The translations under genes were made by a program, and so were the position numbers. From Ornithinibacillus halotolerans (lineage in GTDB: Bacteria; Bacillota; Bacilli; Bacillales; Amphibacillaceae), in contig NZ_BMEY01000002.1 of the NCBI RefSeq assembly GCF_014637405.1, positions 1 through 64,000 of the forward strand: a stretch of 64,000 nt of DNA. The letters are read 5' to 3'. Positions 18,188 to 27,673 of this stretch are shown in pieces (position 1 is the first letter of the stretch; each line of letters begins with the position of its first letter). Under the pieces are notes generated by a model, which saw only the letters and a program-made list of their open reading frames with translations, did not search any database and was not told the origin of the DNA.

Positions 18188-19096
18188 ATGAAAAAATTAT
18201 TGAAATTATCAGCTCTGTTTACATTAATGATTAGTTTATTTGGTTTGCAAGTTCAACCTGTAAGTGCAGATGAGGTTATAAATGAAAAACTTGGTGTTCC
18301 AATTATCGTTTATGGTGGGAATTTAACGGAAGAACAAAAAGCTCAAACTAAAGAACTTCTAGAATTGAGTGATTCAACCGTTGCGGATGAACATACTGTA
18401 ACAGGTGAAGACCTAGCAAAATATATTGGTGGAAATCCTCAGTCTCGAATGTTTTCATCGGCAAAGATAACGATGGAAGAAGAAGGAACAGGACTAAATG
18501 TTTCTATTGTAACACCTGATAATATTACAGAAGTAACGAGTGAAATGTATGCAAATGCCTTATTAACAGCCGGAGTAGAAAATGCGACAGTAGTTGTTGC
18601 TTCACCTGTAAAGGTGACAGGACATTCTGCGTTAACAGGAATTTATAAAGCTTATGATGCTGAGGGTGTTGTGTTAGATAAGGAACGTATGGAACTTGCT
18701 AACGAAGAGCTTAATGTAGCGACTGATCTTGTAAATGATGCTGGATTAGATAAAGATCAGGTAAGTGAATTAATCACACAAATTAAACAAGCCATTGCCG
18801 AACAAAAACCTGCATCAATAGAAGATATTGAACGAATCGTTCAGGAGCAACTAGATAAATTAAATATTTCATTAAGTGATAAAGATAGACAGTTATTAAT
18901 TGATCTTTTTGATAAGATGAGAAGTTTAAATATAGATTTTGACCAAGTGAAGAATCAATTAAACGATATTGCGACAAAAGTACAAGATAAAATAGAAGAA
19001 ATATTAGCTGATGAAGGTTTCTGGAATAATGTTGGTAATTTCTTTAAACAATTATTTGATGCAATCGCTGGATTTTTCAAAAGTATATTTGGCTAA
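18188..19096 (+). CDS. Secreted DUF1002 protein
   Basis: 302 residues. A Sec signal peptide covers about residues 1-27 (VQPVSADE, cleavage after Ala). The DUF1002 core includes YGGNLTEEQKAQTKELL, SAKITMEEEGTGLNVSI and VASPVKVTGHSALTGIYKAY. A helical region of heptad-like spacing (residues 165-280) and a C-terminal amphipathic/hydrophobic tail (FFKQLFDAIAGFFKSIFG) follow, which could associate with membranes. Function is unknown. AGGAAGAGGAG precedes the ATG, and a strong terminator follows, so it is a single-gene unit. Confidence 0.82.
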   Translation: MKKLLKLSALFTLMISLFGLQVQPVSADEVINEKLGVPIIVYGGNLTEEQKAQTKELLELSDSTVADEHTVTGEDLAKYIGGNPQSRMFSSAKITMEEEGTGLNVSIVTPDNITEVTSEMYANALLTAGVENATVVVASPVKVTGHSALTGIYKAYDAEGVVLDKERMELANEELNVATDLVNDAGLDKDQVSELITQIKQAIAEQKPASIEDIERIVQEQLDKLNISLSDKDRQLLIDLFDKMRSLNIDFDQVKNQLNDIATKVQDKIEEILADEGFWNNVGNFFKQLFDAIAGFFKSIFG

Positions 19097-19108
19097 ACAT
19101 GAATAGTA

Positions 19109-19147
19109 AAAAAGACAGTCTTCCAATAATATGGATGACTGTCTTTT
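19109..19147 (+). terminator. Rho-independent terminator of the DUF1002 gene
   Basis: AAAGACAGTC (19111-19120) pairs with GACTGTCTTT (19137-19146), followed by T residues. Confidence 0.9.
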
Positions 19148-19207
19148 TGTGTAGATAATTCAATTTTATTCAAAAAATTAGAAAAAATAATTTATTTAGC
19201 GACACGA

Positions 19208-19390
19208 AATATTATGAAAATTTAAACATGGTAAAAATGGACGAATCACGTTCTAGATCTTTAGAATTAGAATAGCGCTTTCAAACCATTGATATAAAAG
19301 GATTTTAAAAAATCAAAAAATAATCTTTTGAAAATAATTGATTTTTTTTGAAAATAAAGGTCGACAAAATTCTCGACTTAATAGTATAAT
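19208..19390 (+). promoter_or_regulatory. Regulatory region of peptide operon 1: CodY-like box and candidate promoter
   Basis: In the 442-nt gap before the operon, AATATTATGAAAATT (19208-19222) is the reverse complement of the 15-mer found twice at 1597-1637 and matches the CodY box at 13 of 15 positions. A candidate promoter is TCGACA (19361-19366), an 18-nt spacer and TATAAT (19385-19390). The rest of the gap is AT-rich without a visible gene. CodY control of dipeptide transport is known in Bacillus subtilis; here it is inference. Confidence 0.5.
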
Positions 19391-19538
19391 AGATTTCATC
19401 AAATAAATTCAATAACACTAAATTGTCAGAAAAGTATAAACAATAATATAAATAACTTGTTTAATAAATACATTAAAAAAGTAAACCCTAAAAAGGCATA
19501 ATGTCTTGGGCCGACAATAAAAAGTAGGGGGATTTAAA

Positions 19539-20552
19539 ATGGCTGAAAAGCTCTTAGAACTAAACAATTTAAAAACTTCATTTCGCATAAAAGATGATTA
19601 TTATGCAGCTGTTGATGAAGTGTCATTAACAGTAAACAAAAATGAAATACTTGCAATTGTAGGAGAATCTGGTTGTGGGAAAAGTGCATTAGCATTTTCC
19701 ATTATGGGCCTTCACACACGTGCGAAAATTGAAGGTGATATTTTATTCAAAGGAAATAACCTTGCTAAGATGTCGCCATCTGAAATAAATAAAATTCGTG
19801 GTAAAGATATCGGATTTATTTTCCAAGATCCTTTAACATCTTTAAACCCATTGATGGAAATTAAAGATCAAATTGGTGAAACATTATTACTTCATAATAA
19901 AAACATGTCCAAAACACAGCGCTATGAACGTGTATTAGATTTATTAAATAAAGTTGGAATTCCTCGTGCAGAACATGTAATGAACCAGTTCCCGCATGAA
20001 TTATCAGGTGGTATGCGTCAGCGTGTTGTTATTGCTATGGCAATTGCTAATAAACCTGAATTATTAATAGCAGACGAACCAACAACTGCACTTGATGTAA
20101 CGATCCAATCACAAATTCTTGAATTAATTAACAAGCTTAAGAATGAGATGGATTCAGGTATTATCCTAATTACTCACGATCTTGGTGTTGTTGCAGAGAT
20201 GGCAGACAGAGTTGCTGTTATGTATGCAGGTCAAATTGTTGAAATTGCGGATGTGAAAACATTATTTGAAAATCCGTTACACCCATATACAAAATCATTA
20301 TTAAATTCTGTTCCAAATGCTAATGAGGAACAAGATAAATTACATGTTATTCAAGGAATTGTACCTTCATTACAAAATTTACCTAGAGAAGGTTGCCGTT
20401 TTGCTGATAGAATTCCTTGGGTTGATGAATCAGAACATGATAAACATCCTGAATTAAATGAAATAGAACCGGGACATCACGTGCGTTGTAGTTGTTATAA
20501 GCACTTCAGTTTCCCTGATGAAAGTAAGGAGGGACAACATGTCTTATCTTGA
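19539..20552 (+). CDS. Peptide ABC transporter ATP-binding protein (OppD type), operon 1
   Basis: 337 residues. Walker [14 protein letters not shown], signature [14 protein letters not shown] and Walker [13 protein letters not shown]. The usual C-terminal Cys motif is altered: [20 protein letters not shown] keeps the first Cys but loses the CPxxxxxC part, and two later Cys occur in VRCSCYKHF. Its paralogue at 25731 shares this altered motif, which supports descent by duplication. ATG start after GGGGG. First gene of a five-gene operon (D, F, B, C, binding protein). Confidence 0.92.
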   Translation: MAEKLLELNNLKTSFRIKDDYYAAVDEVSLTVNKNEILAIVGESGCGKSALAFSIMGLHTRAKIEGDILFKGNNLAKMSPSEINKIRGKDIGFIFQDPLTSLNPLMEIKDQIGETLLLHNKNMSKTQRYERVLDLLNKVGIPRAEHVMNQFPHELSGGMRQRVVIAMAIANKPELLIADEPTTALDVTIQSQILELINKLKNEMDSGIILITHDLGVVAEMADRVAVMYAGQIVEIADVKTLFENPLHPYTKSLLNSVPNANEEQDKLHVIQGIVPSLQNLPREGCRFADRIPWVDESEHDKHPELNEIEPGHHVRCSCYKHFSFPDESKEGQHVLS

Positions 20553-21471
20553 GGTTAAAGATTTAAAAGTGCATTTCCCTATTAAGGGTGGTGTATTTGG
20601 AAGAACAGTTGCACATATTAAGGCAGTCGATGGTGTAAATTTATCGATTGAAAAAGGTAAAACATATGGGTTAGTGGGTGAATCTGGCTCAGGAAAGACT
20701 ACTACTGGACGTGCAATAATTGGACTAAATAATATTACTGCAGGTCAAGTTATCTTTGATGGAGAAGATATTACGAACATTCGTCGTGCAAAATCAGATG
20801 CTCGGAAAGATGTTCAAATGATTTTCCAAGATCCATACTCATCATTAAATCCAAAGAAACGTGTTATGGACATTATTTCTGAACCACTACGAAATTTCGA
20901 AAATTTATCTCGTAAAGAAGAACGAATCAGAGTTCAAGAGTTATTAGAATTAGTAGGGTTAAGTCCAGAAAGTATTTTAAAATATCCACATGAGTTTTCT
21001 GGTGGACAACGTCAACGAATTGGTATTGCAAGAGCAATTGCATTAAAACCAAAACTAATTATCGCGGATGAACCAGTGTCGGCACTTGATGTATCCGTAC
21101 AAGCGCAGGTTCTTAACTTCATGAAGGAAATACAAAAAGAACTTGATTTAACTTATCTATTTATTAGTCATGATTTAGGAGTAATCAAACATATGTGCGA
21201 TGAAATTGGAATTATGTATAAAGGTCGCTATGTAGAGGAAGGAACTGCTGAAGATATCTTTACTAACCCGCAACATATTTATACGAAGCGATTAGTAGCA
21301 GCAATTCCGGATATTGATCCAAATAAGCGAGAAGAAAAACGTAAATTCCGTGAAGAAGTGAAAAAGGAATATGATCAGTCCTTTAATGATTACTTTGATG
21401 AAGAAGGTTTAGCCTATAAATTGCAACCAGTTTCGGATACTCACCAAGTGGCTTTACCTGAGAGAGGTTGA
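20539..21471 (+). CDS. Peptide ABC transporter ATP-binding protein (OppF type), operon 1
   Basis: 310 residues. Walker A GESGSGKTTTGRAI, signature SGGQRQRIGIARAI, Walker B LIIADEPVSALD. Instead of a Cys-rich end it has a charged tail (REEVKKEYDQSFNDYFDEEG). The start is the ATG at 20539 because AAGGAGGG lies 5 nt upstream. It overlaps the preceding ATPase gene by 14 nt, exactly as in the paralogous pair at 26734, so the coupling arrangement was duplicated with the genes. Confidence 0.92.
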   Translation: MSYLEVKDLKVHFPIKGGVFGRTVAHIKAVDGVNLSIEKGKTYGLVGESGSGKTTTGRAIIGLNNITAGQVIFDGEDITNIRRAKSDARKDVQMIFQDPYSSLNPKKRVMDIISEPLRNFENLSRKEERIRVQELLELVGLSPESILKYPHEFSGGQRQRIGIARAIALKPKLIIADEPVSALDVSVQAQVLNFMKEIQKELDLTYLFISHDLGVIKHMCDEIGIMYKGRYVEEGTAEDIFTNPQHIYTKRLVAAIPDIDPNKREEKRKFREEVKKEYDQSFNDYFDEEGLAYKLQPVSDTHQVALPERG

Positions 21472-21475
21472 TAAT

Positions 21476-22438
21476 ATGTGGAAATTTTCAGTACGACGTA
21501 CGTTAATCATGATTCCCCAAATATTTTTACTTAGTATCTTAATATTTGTTTTAGCACAACTAATGCCAGGGGATGCATTATCTGGAACAGTAGATCCAAA
21601 CGTAGATCCTGAGAGATTAGATGAAATTCGTGAGCAAATGGGATGGAACGATCCATGGCACGAGCAATATGCGAGATGGATGGGTGGCGTTCTTCAAGGA
21701 GATCTAGGGCAATCATTCCGTTTTAAGATGCCAGTTACAGAATTAATTGGGCAACGTATTGTGAACTCATTTTGGTTATCTGTAGCTACGTTAATTCTTA
21801 CTTATCTAATTGCTATTCCACTTGGAATTACAAGTGGCCGTTATAGTGATACATTCCGTGACCAACTAATAACTGGTTACACATATGTTGGATTTGCAAC
21901 ACCATTATTCATTTTTGCGTTAGTCATGTTATGGATATTTGGTTTCCAATTAGGTTGGTTCCCTACAAGTGGTAGTGTAGAGCCTGGAGTTGAACCAGGA
22001 ACATTTAATTACTTTATGAGTAAGGTGTACCACCTATTGCTACCTGCACTTTCCATGGCGTTAATCACGACGTACGGTACAATCCAATATTTACGTAACG
22101 AGATTATTGATACGAAACAAAAAGACTTTATTTTAACAGCTAGAGCAAAAGGTGCATCCGAGTCTCGCGTGTATAATCGTCATATTTTTCGTAACTCACT
22201 ATTACCAATTGCGGCGTTCTTTGGATTTGAGATTACAAATCTAATCGGTGGTTCCATCTTTATTGAGAATATCTTCGGTTACCCTGGAATGGGACAGCTT
22301 CTAGTAGAATCAATCTCATTACGTGATTACACGGTGTTAACAGCTGTAACGTTAATTTTCGGTGTAGCATCGATTCTAGGGGCATTATTATCCGATATTA
22401 TTCTAAGTATTGTCGATCCGCGAATTCGTATTAAATAA
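21476..22438 (+). CDS. Peptide ABC transporter permease (OppB/DppB type), operon 1
   Basis: 320 residues, six helices. N-terminus RRTLIMIPQIFLLSILIFVLA and the ATPase-contact loop DFILTARAKGASESRVYNRHIFRN are typical of B subunits. Four nt after the OppF-type gene. Very similar to the product of 27674-28636. Confidence 0.92.
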   Translation: MWKFSVRRTLIMIPQIFLLSILIFVLAQLMPGDALSGTVDPNVDPERLDEIREQMGWNDPWHEQYARWMGGVLQGDLGQSFRFKMPVTELIGQRIVNSFWLSVATLILTYLIAIPLGITSGRYSDTFRDQLITGYTYVGFATPLFIFALVMLWIFGFQLGWFPTSGSVEPGVEPGTFNYFMSKVYHLLLPALSMALITTYGTIQYLRNEIIDTKQKDFILTARAKGASESRVYNRHIFRNSLLPIAAFFGFEITNLIGGSIFIENIFGYPGMGQLLVESISLRDYTVLTAVTLIFGVASILGALLSDIILSIVDPRIRIK

Positions 22439-22464
22439 ATTAGGTAAACAGCGAGGTGAGAAAA

Positions 22465-23358
22465 ATGGAAAATAAAGCAGAAGAAGTAAAACCGATAAAA
22501 AGTCCTTCTGGCTTTAGTATAATCTGGCGTGAGCTAGTACGAGATAAGTTAGCGTTAATTTCTTTAATCTTTTTAATTTTAATTATGGCTTTTGTATATG
22601 GGGTATCCCTTGTATTAGACCAGGATGAGATTGTCACAGTAGACTTGTTTTCTATTTACGAACCACCAGGTGAAGAGTTCATTTTAGGTACGGATTACGG
22701 TGGTCGTGATGTATTTGGACAATTGATCATTGGTACAAGAAACTCCTTGTCAATTGCAATCATCGTTACCGTATTGACAGGTATTATTGGAGTTGCTTAT
22801 GGGTTAATTTCAGGTTACTTTGGTGGGCATATTGATAACATCATGATGCGTATTCTAGATTTCTTTATGATCTTACCATTTACAATGATTGTAATTGCGT
22901 TTGTGGCTATCGTTCCAAAATATAGCATTACGACATTTTCACTCATTATGACCGGATTCCTGTGGATGGGAATTGCGCGGTTAATCCGTTCGAAAGCACT
23001 CCAAGAGAAAGAATTGGATTATATCCAAGCATCAAAAACACTTGGAAGCTCTAATTTTAAAATTATTTTCACACAATTATTGCCTAACGTAAGTTCCTTG
23101 ATTATCGTTACGATGACGTTGAACTTAGCGGCGAATATTGGACTTGAATCAGGTCTTTCTTTCCTTGGATTCGGGTTTCCAGAAAGTACACCAAGCTTAG
23201 GTACGCTACTCAGTTATGCTAGAAATCCACAAACACTAGAATTTAGATGGTGGATTTGGGTTCCTGCATCAATCATGATTTTACTGCTTATGCTTTCGAT
23301 CAATAACGTTGGTCAAGCATTGAAGCGTGCAACAGATGCAAGACAAAGAAGAGGTTAA
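22465..23358 (+). CDS. Peptide ABC transporter permease (OppC/DppC type), operon 1
   Basis: 297 residues. The C-subunit block FILGTDYGGRDVFGQLIIGTR and the contact loop LDYIQASKTLGSSNFKIIFTQLLPN are present. I chose the ATG at 22465 because GAGGTGAG lies 4 nt upstream; the GTG at 22456 falls within that site. The C-terminus (ATDARQRRG) is shared with the paralogue at 28664. A large hairpin separates it from the binding-protein gene. Confidence 0.92.
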   Translation: MENKAEEVKPIKSPSGFSIIWRELVRDKLALISLIFLILIMAFVYGVSLVLDQDEIVTVDLFSIYEPPGEEFILGTDYGGRDVFGQLIIGTRNSLSIAIIVTVLTGIIGVAYGLISGYFGGHIDNIMMRILDFFMILPFTMIVIAFVAIVPKYSITTFSLIMTGFLWMGIARLIRSKALQEKELDYIQASKTLGSSNFKIIFTQLLPNVSSLIIVTMTLNLAANIGLESGLSFLGFGFPESTPSLGTLLSYARNPQTLEFRWWIWVPASIMILLLMLSINNVGQALKRATDARQRRG

Positions 23359-23375
23359 ATAATAATAAAACATAC

Positions 23376-23413
23376 TTTTCCTTGGCCGCGACCATTGGAA
23401 TGGCCAAGGAAAA
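23376..23413 (+). other. Intercistronic 12-bp hairpin before the operon 1 binding-protein gene
   Basis: TTTTCCTTGGCC (23376-23387) is a perfect inverted match to GGCCAAGGAAAA (23402-23413), with a 14-nt loop and no strong T tract after it. It lies between permease and binding-protein genes, where a stable hairpin commonly marks RNA processing or 5' protection that raises binding-protein output (inference). The paralogous operon has a different structure at this place. Confidence 0.7.
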
Positions 23414-23442
23414 CTTTATAAAAGAATAGGGAGGCAATTAAG

Positions 23443-25281
23443 ATGAAAAAGACAAGCAAATGGCTTTTAGCTCTTATGCTAGTTTTACTGCTTGCACTTG
23501 CTGCATGTGGTGGTGGAGACGATAAATCGTCTGATTCTTCCAACAATAATGAGGGAGAAAACAATAAAACTGCTGAAAATAATAAAGACGAAGGCAGTGA
23601 CACAGAAATTTTCAATATTGAAGATTTCAGCATGACTACTTCAAACACTGGTGAGGCAATTGAAGATGGTACACTAACTTACGGTATTGTATCAGATACA
23701 GTTTTTGAAGGAACTCTAAACTATAACTTCTATTCAGGTGCTCCTGATGCTGAAATTATTGGTTGGTTTGATGAGCCTTTATTCGATACAGATGCAAACT
23801 ATGCATTCACTAATGAAGGTGCTGCTACTTGGGACGTAGATGAAACTGGTACAGTATACACTTTCCAAATCAAAGATAATGTTAACTGGCATGATGGAAA
23901 ACCTGTTACTGCAGAAGATTATGCTTATGCTCATTATGTAATTGGACATCCTGACTATGTTGGAATCCGTTATGGTTCTGACTTTGAAAACATCGTTGGT
24001 ATGGCTGAGTACCATGCTGGTGAAACAGATACTATTTCTGGTATCGAAGTTATCGATGAAAAAACTCTACAAATTACTTATAAAGAAGGCGGTCCTTCTC
24101 TAATTACTGGAGGAATCTGGCCGTATGCATTACCGAAACATGTATTCGGTGAAATGGAAGTTGCAGATATGTTAGAATCTGATGCAGTTCGTAAAGAGCC
24201 AATCGGATTCGGCCCTTATAAAGTTACACAAGTTGTACCTGGTGAGTCAGTTACTCTAGAACGTAACGAAGACTACTGGAGAGGAACTCCTGCTCTAGAA
24301 CAAGTTACTGTAAAAGTAGTTTCTCCTTCAGTTGTAGTTCAAGCACTAGAAAAAGGCGAAGTTGATATGGTAGATAGCTTCCCAACAGATCAATTCGTTG
24401 ATAATGCACATATGTCAAACGTTGAATTCTTAGGTCAAGTTGACAATGCATACACTTACATTGGTTTCAAACTAGGTAAATGGAATGCAGATGAAGGTAA
24501 AGTTGAAGTAGATCCAAATGCTAAAATGGCTGATGTAAACTTACGTCGTGCTATGTGGTATGCGGTTGATAATAATGCTGTAGGTGACCAATTCTATAAC
24601 GGTTTACGTTGGAATGCAACTACGCTAATCATTCCATTCTTCCCAGAGTATCATAACTCTGAAATCGAAACACCAACATATGATCCAGAAGAAGCTAAAC
24701 GTATTTTAGATGAAGCTGGCTACCTAGATGTTGATGGTGATGGAATCCGTGAAGATAAAGAAGGTAATGAGTTAACTATTAACTTTGCTTCTATGTCAGG
24801 TGGAGACACTGCTGAGCCACTAGCTCAATACTACATCCAATCTTGGAAAGCAGTAGGTCTTAACGTTGAATTAGTTGATGGTCGTCTAATTGAGTTTAAC
24901 GCATTCTACGATCGTCTAGAAGCTGATGATCCTGCTTACGATATTTATCAAGGTGCATGGGGTACTGGTACTGACGTAAACCCTGCAGGTATCTTTGGTG
25001 GTAACTCACCAGCTAACTACCCTCGTTGGACTAACGAAGAAAACGATAAACTACTTGCTGAAGGTGCTTCAATGAAAGCAATGGATGTTGAATATCGTAA
25101 AGAAGTTTATGATCAATGGCAACAATTAATGGTTGATAACATTCCTATGTTCCCAACTCTTTACCGTTCTGTTCTAGTTCCGGTAAACGAGCGTGTTGTT
25201 AACTATACACTTGATCCTGCTTCTGAATTACGCCGTTACCAAATTGGTGTAACTCAAGAAGAACCAGTTGTAGCTGAATAA
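23443..25281 (+). CDS. Oligopeptide-binding lipoprotein (SBP family 5), operon 1
   Basis: 612 residues. Lipobox L-A-A-C, Cys22. An Asn/Glu/Asp-rich linker (residues 25-60) precedes the binding fold. SBP family 5 blocks are WDVDETGTVYTFQIKDNVNWHDGKP and DVNLRRAMWYAVDNNAV. A DVDGDGIRED loop in the C-terminal lobe resembles a Ca2+-binding DxDxDG loop and is identical in the paralogue. GGGAGG precedes the ATG. It is the last gene of operon 1, and it is larger than the binding protein of the 10.9-16.6 kb system, suggesting longer peptides (inference). Confidence 0.92.
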   Translation: MKKTSKWLLALMLVLLLALAACGGGDDKSSDSSNNNEGENNKTAENNKDEGSDTEIFNIEDFSMTTSNTGEAIEDGTLTYGIVSDTVFEGTLNYNFYSGAPDAEIIGWFDEPLFDTDANYAFTNEGAATWDVDETGTVYTFQIKDNVNWHDGKPVTAEDYAYAHYVIGHPDYVGIRYGSDFENIVGMAEYHAGETDTISGIEVIDEKTLQITYKEGGPSLITGGIWPYALPKHVFGEMEVADMLESDAVRKEPIGFGPYKVTQVVPGESVTLERNEDYWRGTPALEQVTVKVVSPSVVVQALEKGEVDMVDSFPTDQFVDNAHMSNVEFLGQVDNAYTYIGFKLGKWNADEGKVEVDPNAKMADVNLRRAMWYAVDNNAVGDQFYNGLRWNATTLIIPFFPEYHNSEIETPTYDPEEAKRILDEAGYLDVDGDGIREDKEGNELTINFASMSGGDTAEPLAQYYIQSWKAVGLNVELVDGRLIEFNAFYDRLEADDPAYDIYQGAWGTGTDVNPAGIFGGNSPANYPRWTNEENDKLLAEGASMKAMDVEYRKEVYDQWQQLMVDNIPMFPTLYRSVLVPVNERVVNYTLDPASELRRYQIGVTQEEPVVAE

Positions 25282-25286
25282 TCTTT

Positions 25287-25320
25287 AAAAAAGAAGAGGC
25301 ATTTTGCTTCTTCTTTTTTT
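25287..25320 (+). terminator. Rho-independent terminator of peptide operon 1
   Basis: A GAAGAGGC/GCTTCTTC stem with flanking A and T runs and seven terminal T residues lies directly after the binding-protein stop. Confidence 0.85.
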
Positions 25321-25466
25321 GTTTATAAATAAAAGAATCTTGTTTATTTAAATTTATTTTATGTACCAATTATCCTACTAAAACCAACGTTGGAAGCGCT
25401 TGATAATTGTTTGTATAGGTACAATTATCTAAATACTTTTAATAAAAAGTTTAAAAAAAGCTTGTT

Positions 25467-25583
25467 AAAAATCTGAAAATAATATATACTTTAAAAAAAT
25501 CGCATTTATATTACAAATTCATTACGATATCTTCTTATATGAATATTTTCATAGAATAACTCAAAACAAATTAATTGAAAATT
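25467..25583 (+). promoter_or_regulatory. CodY-like box cluster upstream of peptide operon 2
   Basis: Three partial matches to AATTTTCWGAAAATT lie in the 449-nt gap: 25467-25481 (4 mismatches), 25544-25558 (4 mismatches) and AATTAATTGAAAATT at 25569-25583 (3 mismatches). In such AT-rich sequence single weak matches mean little; the clustering before a nutrient transporter is the argument. No gene is visible in the gap. Confidence 0.35.
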
Positions 25584-25730
25584 ATAACATTTTAACCTAA
25601 ATGGGCAGACGCATACAGTCGAGGGTAACAAAACATCACGAAATATTCTGCTCTTTACTTTGTTTAAAATGTAATTTTATAAGAAAAATTATATCATGAA
25701 TTTTTTCAATTTTTAGTTAGGGGGATTATC

Positions 25731-26747
25731 TTGGCAGAGAAGTTACTGGAAATCAAGAACTTAAATACATCTTTCCGAATCAGAGATGATTATTATGCTG
25801 CGGTTGATGATGTTTCACTTACTGTTAACAAGAATGAAGTATTAGCAATCGTGGGCGAATCCGGTTGTGGAAAAAGTGCATTAGCATTTTCAATTATGGG
25901 ATTACATAATCGAACGAAAATGGAAGGGGAAATATTATTTAAGGGTGAAAACATCGTCAATATTTCACCATCAAAGTTAAATAAACTACGTGGTAAAAGC
26001 ATGGGGATGATTTTCCAAGATCCGTTAACTGCACTAAATCCCTTAATGATAATAGGTGATCAAATTGGAGAGGCATTACTTCTTCATAATAAGGAGCTCT
26101 CTAAAACAAAACGTAAAGAAAAGGTAATTGATTTATTAAATAAAGTAGGGATACCAAGAGCCGAACATGTATATGAACAGTTTCCACATGAGTTATCAGG
26201 TGGTATGAGACAGAGAGTTGTTATAGCAACTGCAATTGCGAATGAGCCAGAATTACTCATTGCGGATGAACCAACGACAGCACTTGATGTAACCATTCAA
26301 TCACAAATTTTAGATCTAATAAAAGATTTGAAAGAAGATATGAACTCTGGTGTCGTACTCATTACGCATGACTTAGGTGTTGTTGCTGAAATGGCTGATA
26401 GGGTTGCAGTAATGTATGCAGGACAGCTCGTTGAGATTGCAGATGTCCATACCTTATTCGAAGAACCATTACATCCATATACGAAATCACTATTTAATTC
26501 CGTACCAAATGCTAATGAAGAACAAGAAAAATTGCATGTCATTCAAGGAATCGTTCCATCGTTACAAAACTTACCTCGTACAGGATGCAGGTTTGCAGCA
26601 AGAATACCTTGGATTGACGCATCACAACATGAAGAACATCCGGAATTACATGAAGTAAAACCAGGACATTTTGTACGTTGTAGTTGTTATAAACATTTCC
26701 ACTTCCCGGAAGAAAGTAAGGAGGAACAGCATCATGGGATTTCTTAA
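25731..26747 (+). CDS. Peptide ABC transporter ATP-binding protein (OppD type), operon 2
   Basis: 338 residues, a close paralogue of 19539-20552 along its whole length. Walker [14 protein letters not shown], signature [14 protein letters not shown], Walker [13 protein letters not shown]. It has the same altered C-terminal motif (GCRFAARIPWIDASQHEEHP). The start codon is TTG here and ATG in the paralogue, with GGGGG upstream in both. First gene of operon 2. Confidence 0.92.
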   Translation: MAEKLLEIKNLNTSFRIRDDYYAAVDDVSLTVNKNEVLAIVGESGCGKSALAFSIMGLHNRTKMEGEILFKGENIVNISPSKLNKLRGKSMGMIFQDPLTALNPLMIIGDQIGEALLLHNKELSKTKRKEKVIDLLNKVGIPRAEHVYEQFPHELSGGMRQRVVIATAIANEPELLIADEPTTALDVTIQSQILDLIKDLKEDMNSGVVLITHDLGVVAEMADRVAVMYAGQLVEIADVHTLFEEPLHPYTKSLFNSVPNANEEQEKLHVIQGIVPSLQNLPRTGCRFAARIPWIDASQHEEHPELHEVKPGHFVRCSCYKHFHFPEESKEEQHHGIS

Positions 26748-27669
26748 AGTTGAAGATTTGAAAGTCCATTTTCCTATTAAGGGCGGATTGTTTGGAAGGA
26801 CTTTAGGACATGTAAAAGCAGTTGATGGTGTCTCTTTCTCCTTAGACAAAGGAAAAACATATGGCCTTGTTGGTGAATCTGGATCAGGTAAATCTACTAC
26901 TGGTAGAGCGATTATCGGACTGAATCACATAACGGATGGAAAAATATTCTTTGAAGATAATGAAATAACTGCTACTGCTAGAAAAGCTAAATCTGATATA
27001 CGGAAAGATATTCAAATGATTTTCCAAGACCCATATTCTTCATTAAACCCAAAGAAGCGGGTACTTGATATCGTTGCAGAACCGTTACGTAACTTTGAAA
27101 GTTTATCTAGAAAAGAAGAACGAATTAGAGTTCAAGAATTATTAGAATTAGTTGGTTTAAGCCCTGAAAGTATTCTGAAATATCCACATGAATTCTCTGG
27201 GGGACAACGTCAGCGTATTGGGATTGCAAGAGCGGTTGCACTAAAACCAAAACTAATTATCGCTGATGAGCCGGTATCAGCACTTGACGTTTCCGTACAA
27301 GCGCAAGTATTAAACTTTATGAAAGAAATTCAAGGTGAGCTAGACTTAACTTATTTATTCATTAGTCACGATCTTGGAGTTATTAAACATATGTGTGATC
27401 ATATTGGAATCATGTATAAGGGACGTTTTGTTGAAGAAGGGACAGCAAAAGAAATTTTTAATGACCCTCAACATATTTATACAAAACGACTTGTAGCTGC
27501 AATACCTGATATTGATCCAAGAAAACGTGAAGAAATGAAACAGTTCCGTCAAGAAGTGAATACGGAATATGAACAAGCCTACAATGATTACTTTAATGAG
27601 GAAGGTTTAGCTTATAGTCTAAAACCTATATCCGACACTCATTTAGTAGCTCTTCCGGAGAAAGGTTGA
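26734..27669 (+). CDS. Peptide ABC transporter ATP-binding protein (OppF type), operon 2
   Basis: 311 residues. Walker [15 protein letters not shown], signature SGGQRQRIGIARAV, Walker B LIIADEPVSALD. ATG at 26734 with AAGGAGGA 8 nt upstream; a longer frame beginning at 26671 has no such site and lies within the preceding gene. It has a 14-nt overlap with the preceding gene, as in operon 1. Confidence 0.92.
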   Translation: MGFLKVEDLKVHFPIKGGLFGRTLGHVKAVDGVSFSLDKGKTYGLVGESGSGKSTTGRAIIGLNHITDGKIFFEDNEITATARKAKSDIRKDIQMIFQDPYSSLNPKKRVLDIVAEPLRNFESLSRKEERIRVQELLELVGLSPESILKYPHEFSGGQRQRIGIARAVALKPKLIIADEPVSALDVSVQAQVLNFMKEIQGELDLTYLFISHDLGVIKHMCDHIGIMYKGRFVEEGTAKEIFNDPQHIYTKRLVAAIPDIDPRKREEMKQFRQEVNTEYEQAYNDYFNEEGLAYSLKPISDTHLVALPEKG

Positions 27670-27673
27670 TAGT

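Noticed and set aside
19275-19288. cre-like AGCGCTTTCA before peptide operon 1, and a similar AAGCGCTTGA near 25395
   Set aside because: Three or more mismatches to the consensus over 14 positions; too weak to call in AT-rich sequence.
26671-26733. Upstream extension of the operon 2 OppF-type ATPase
   Set aside because: It lies inside the preceding ATPase gene; the ATG at 26734 with AAGGAGGA matches the paralogous gene start.
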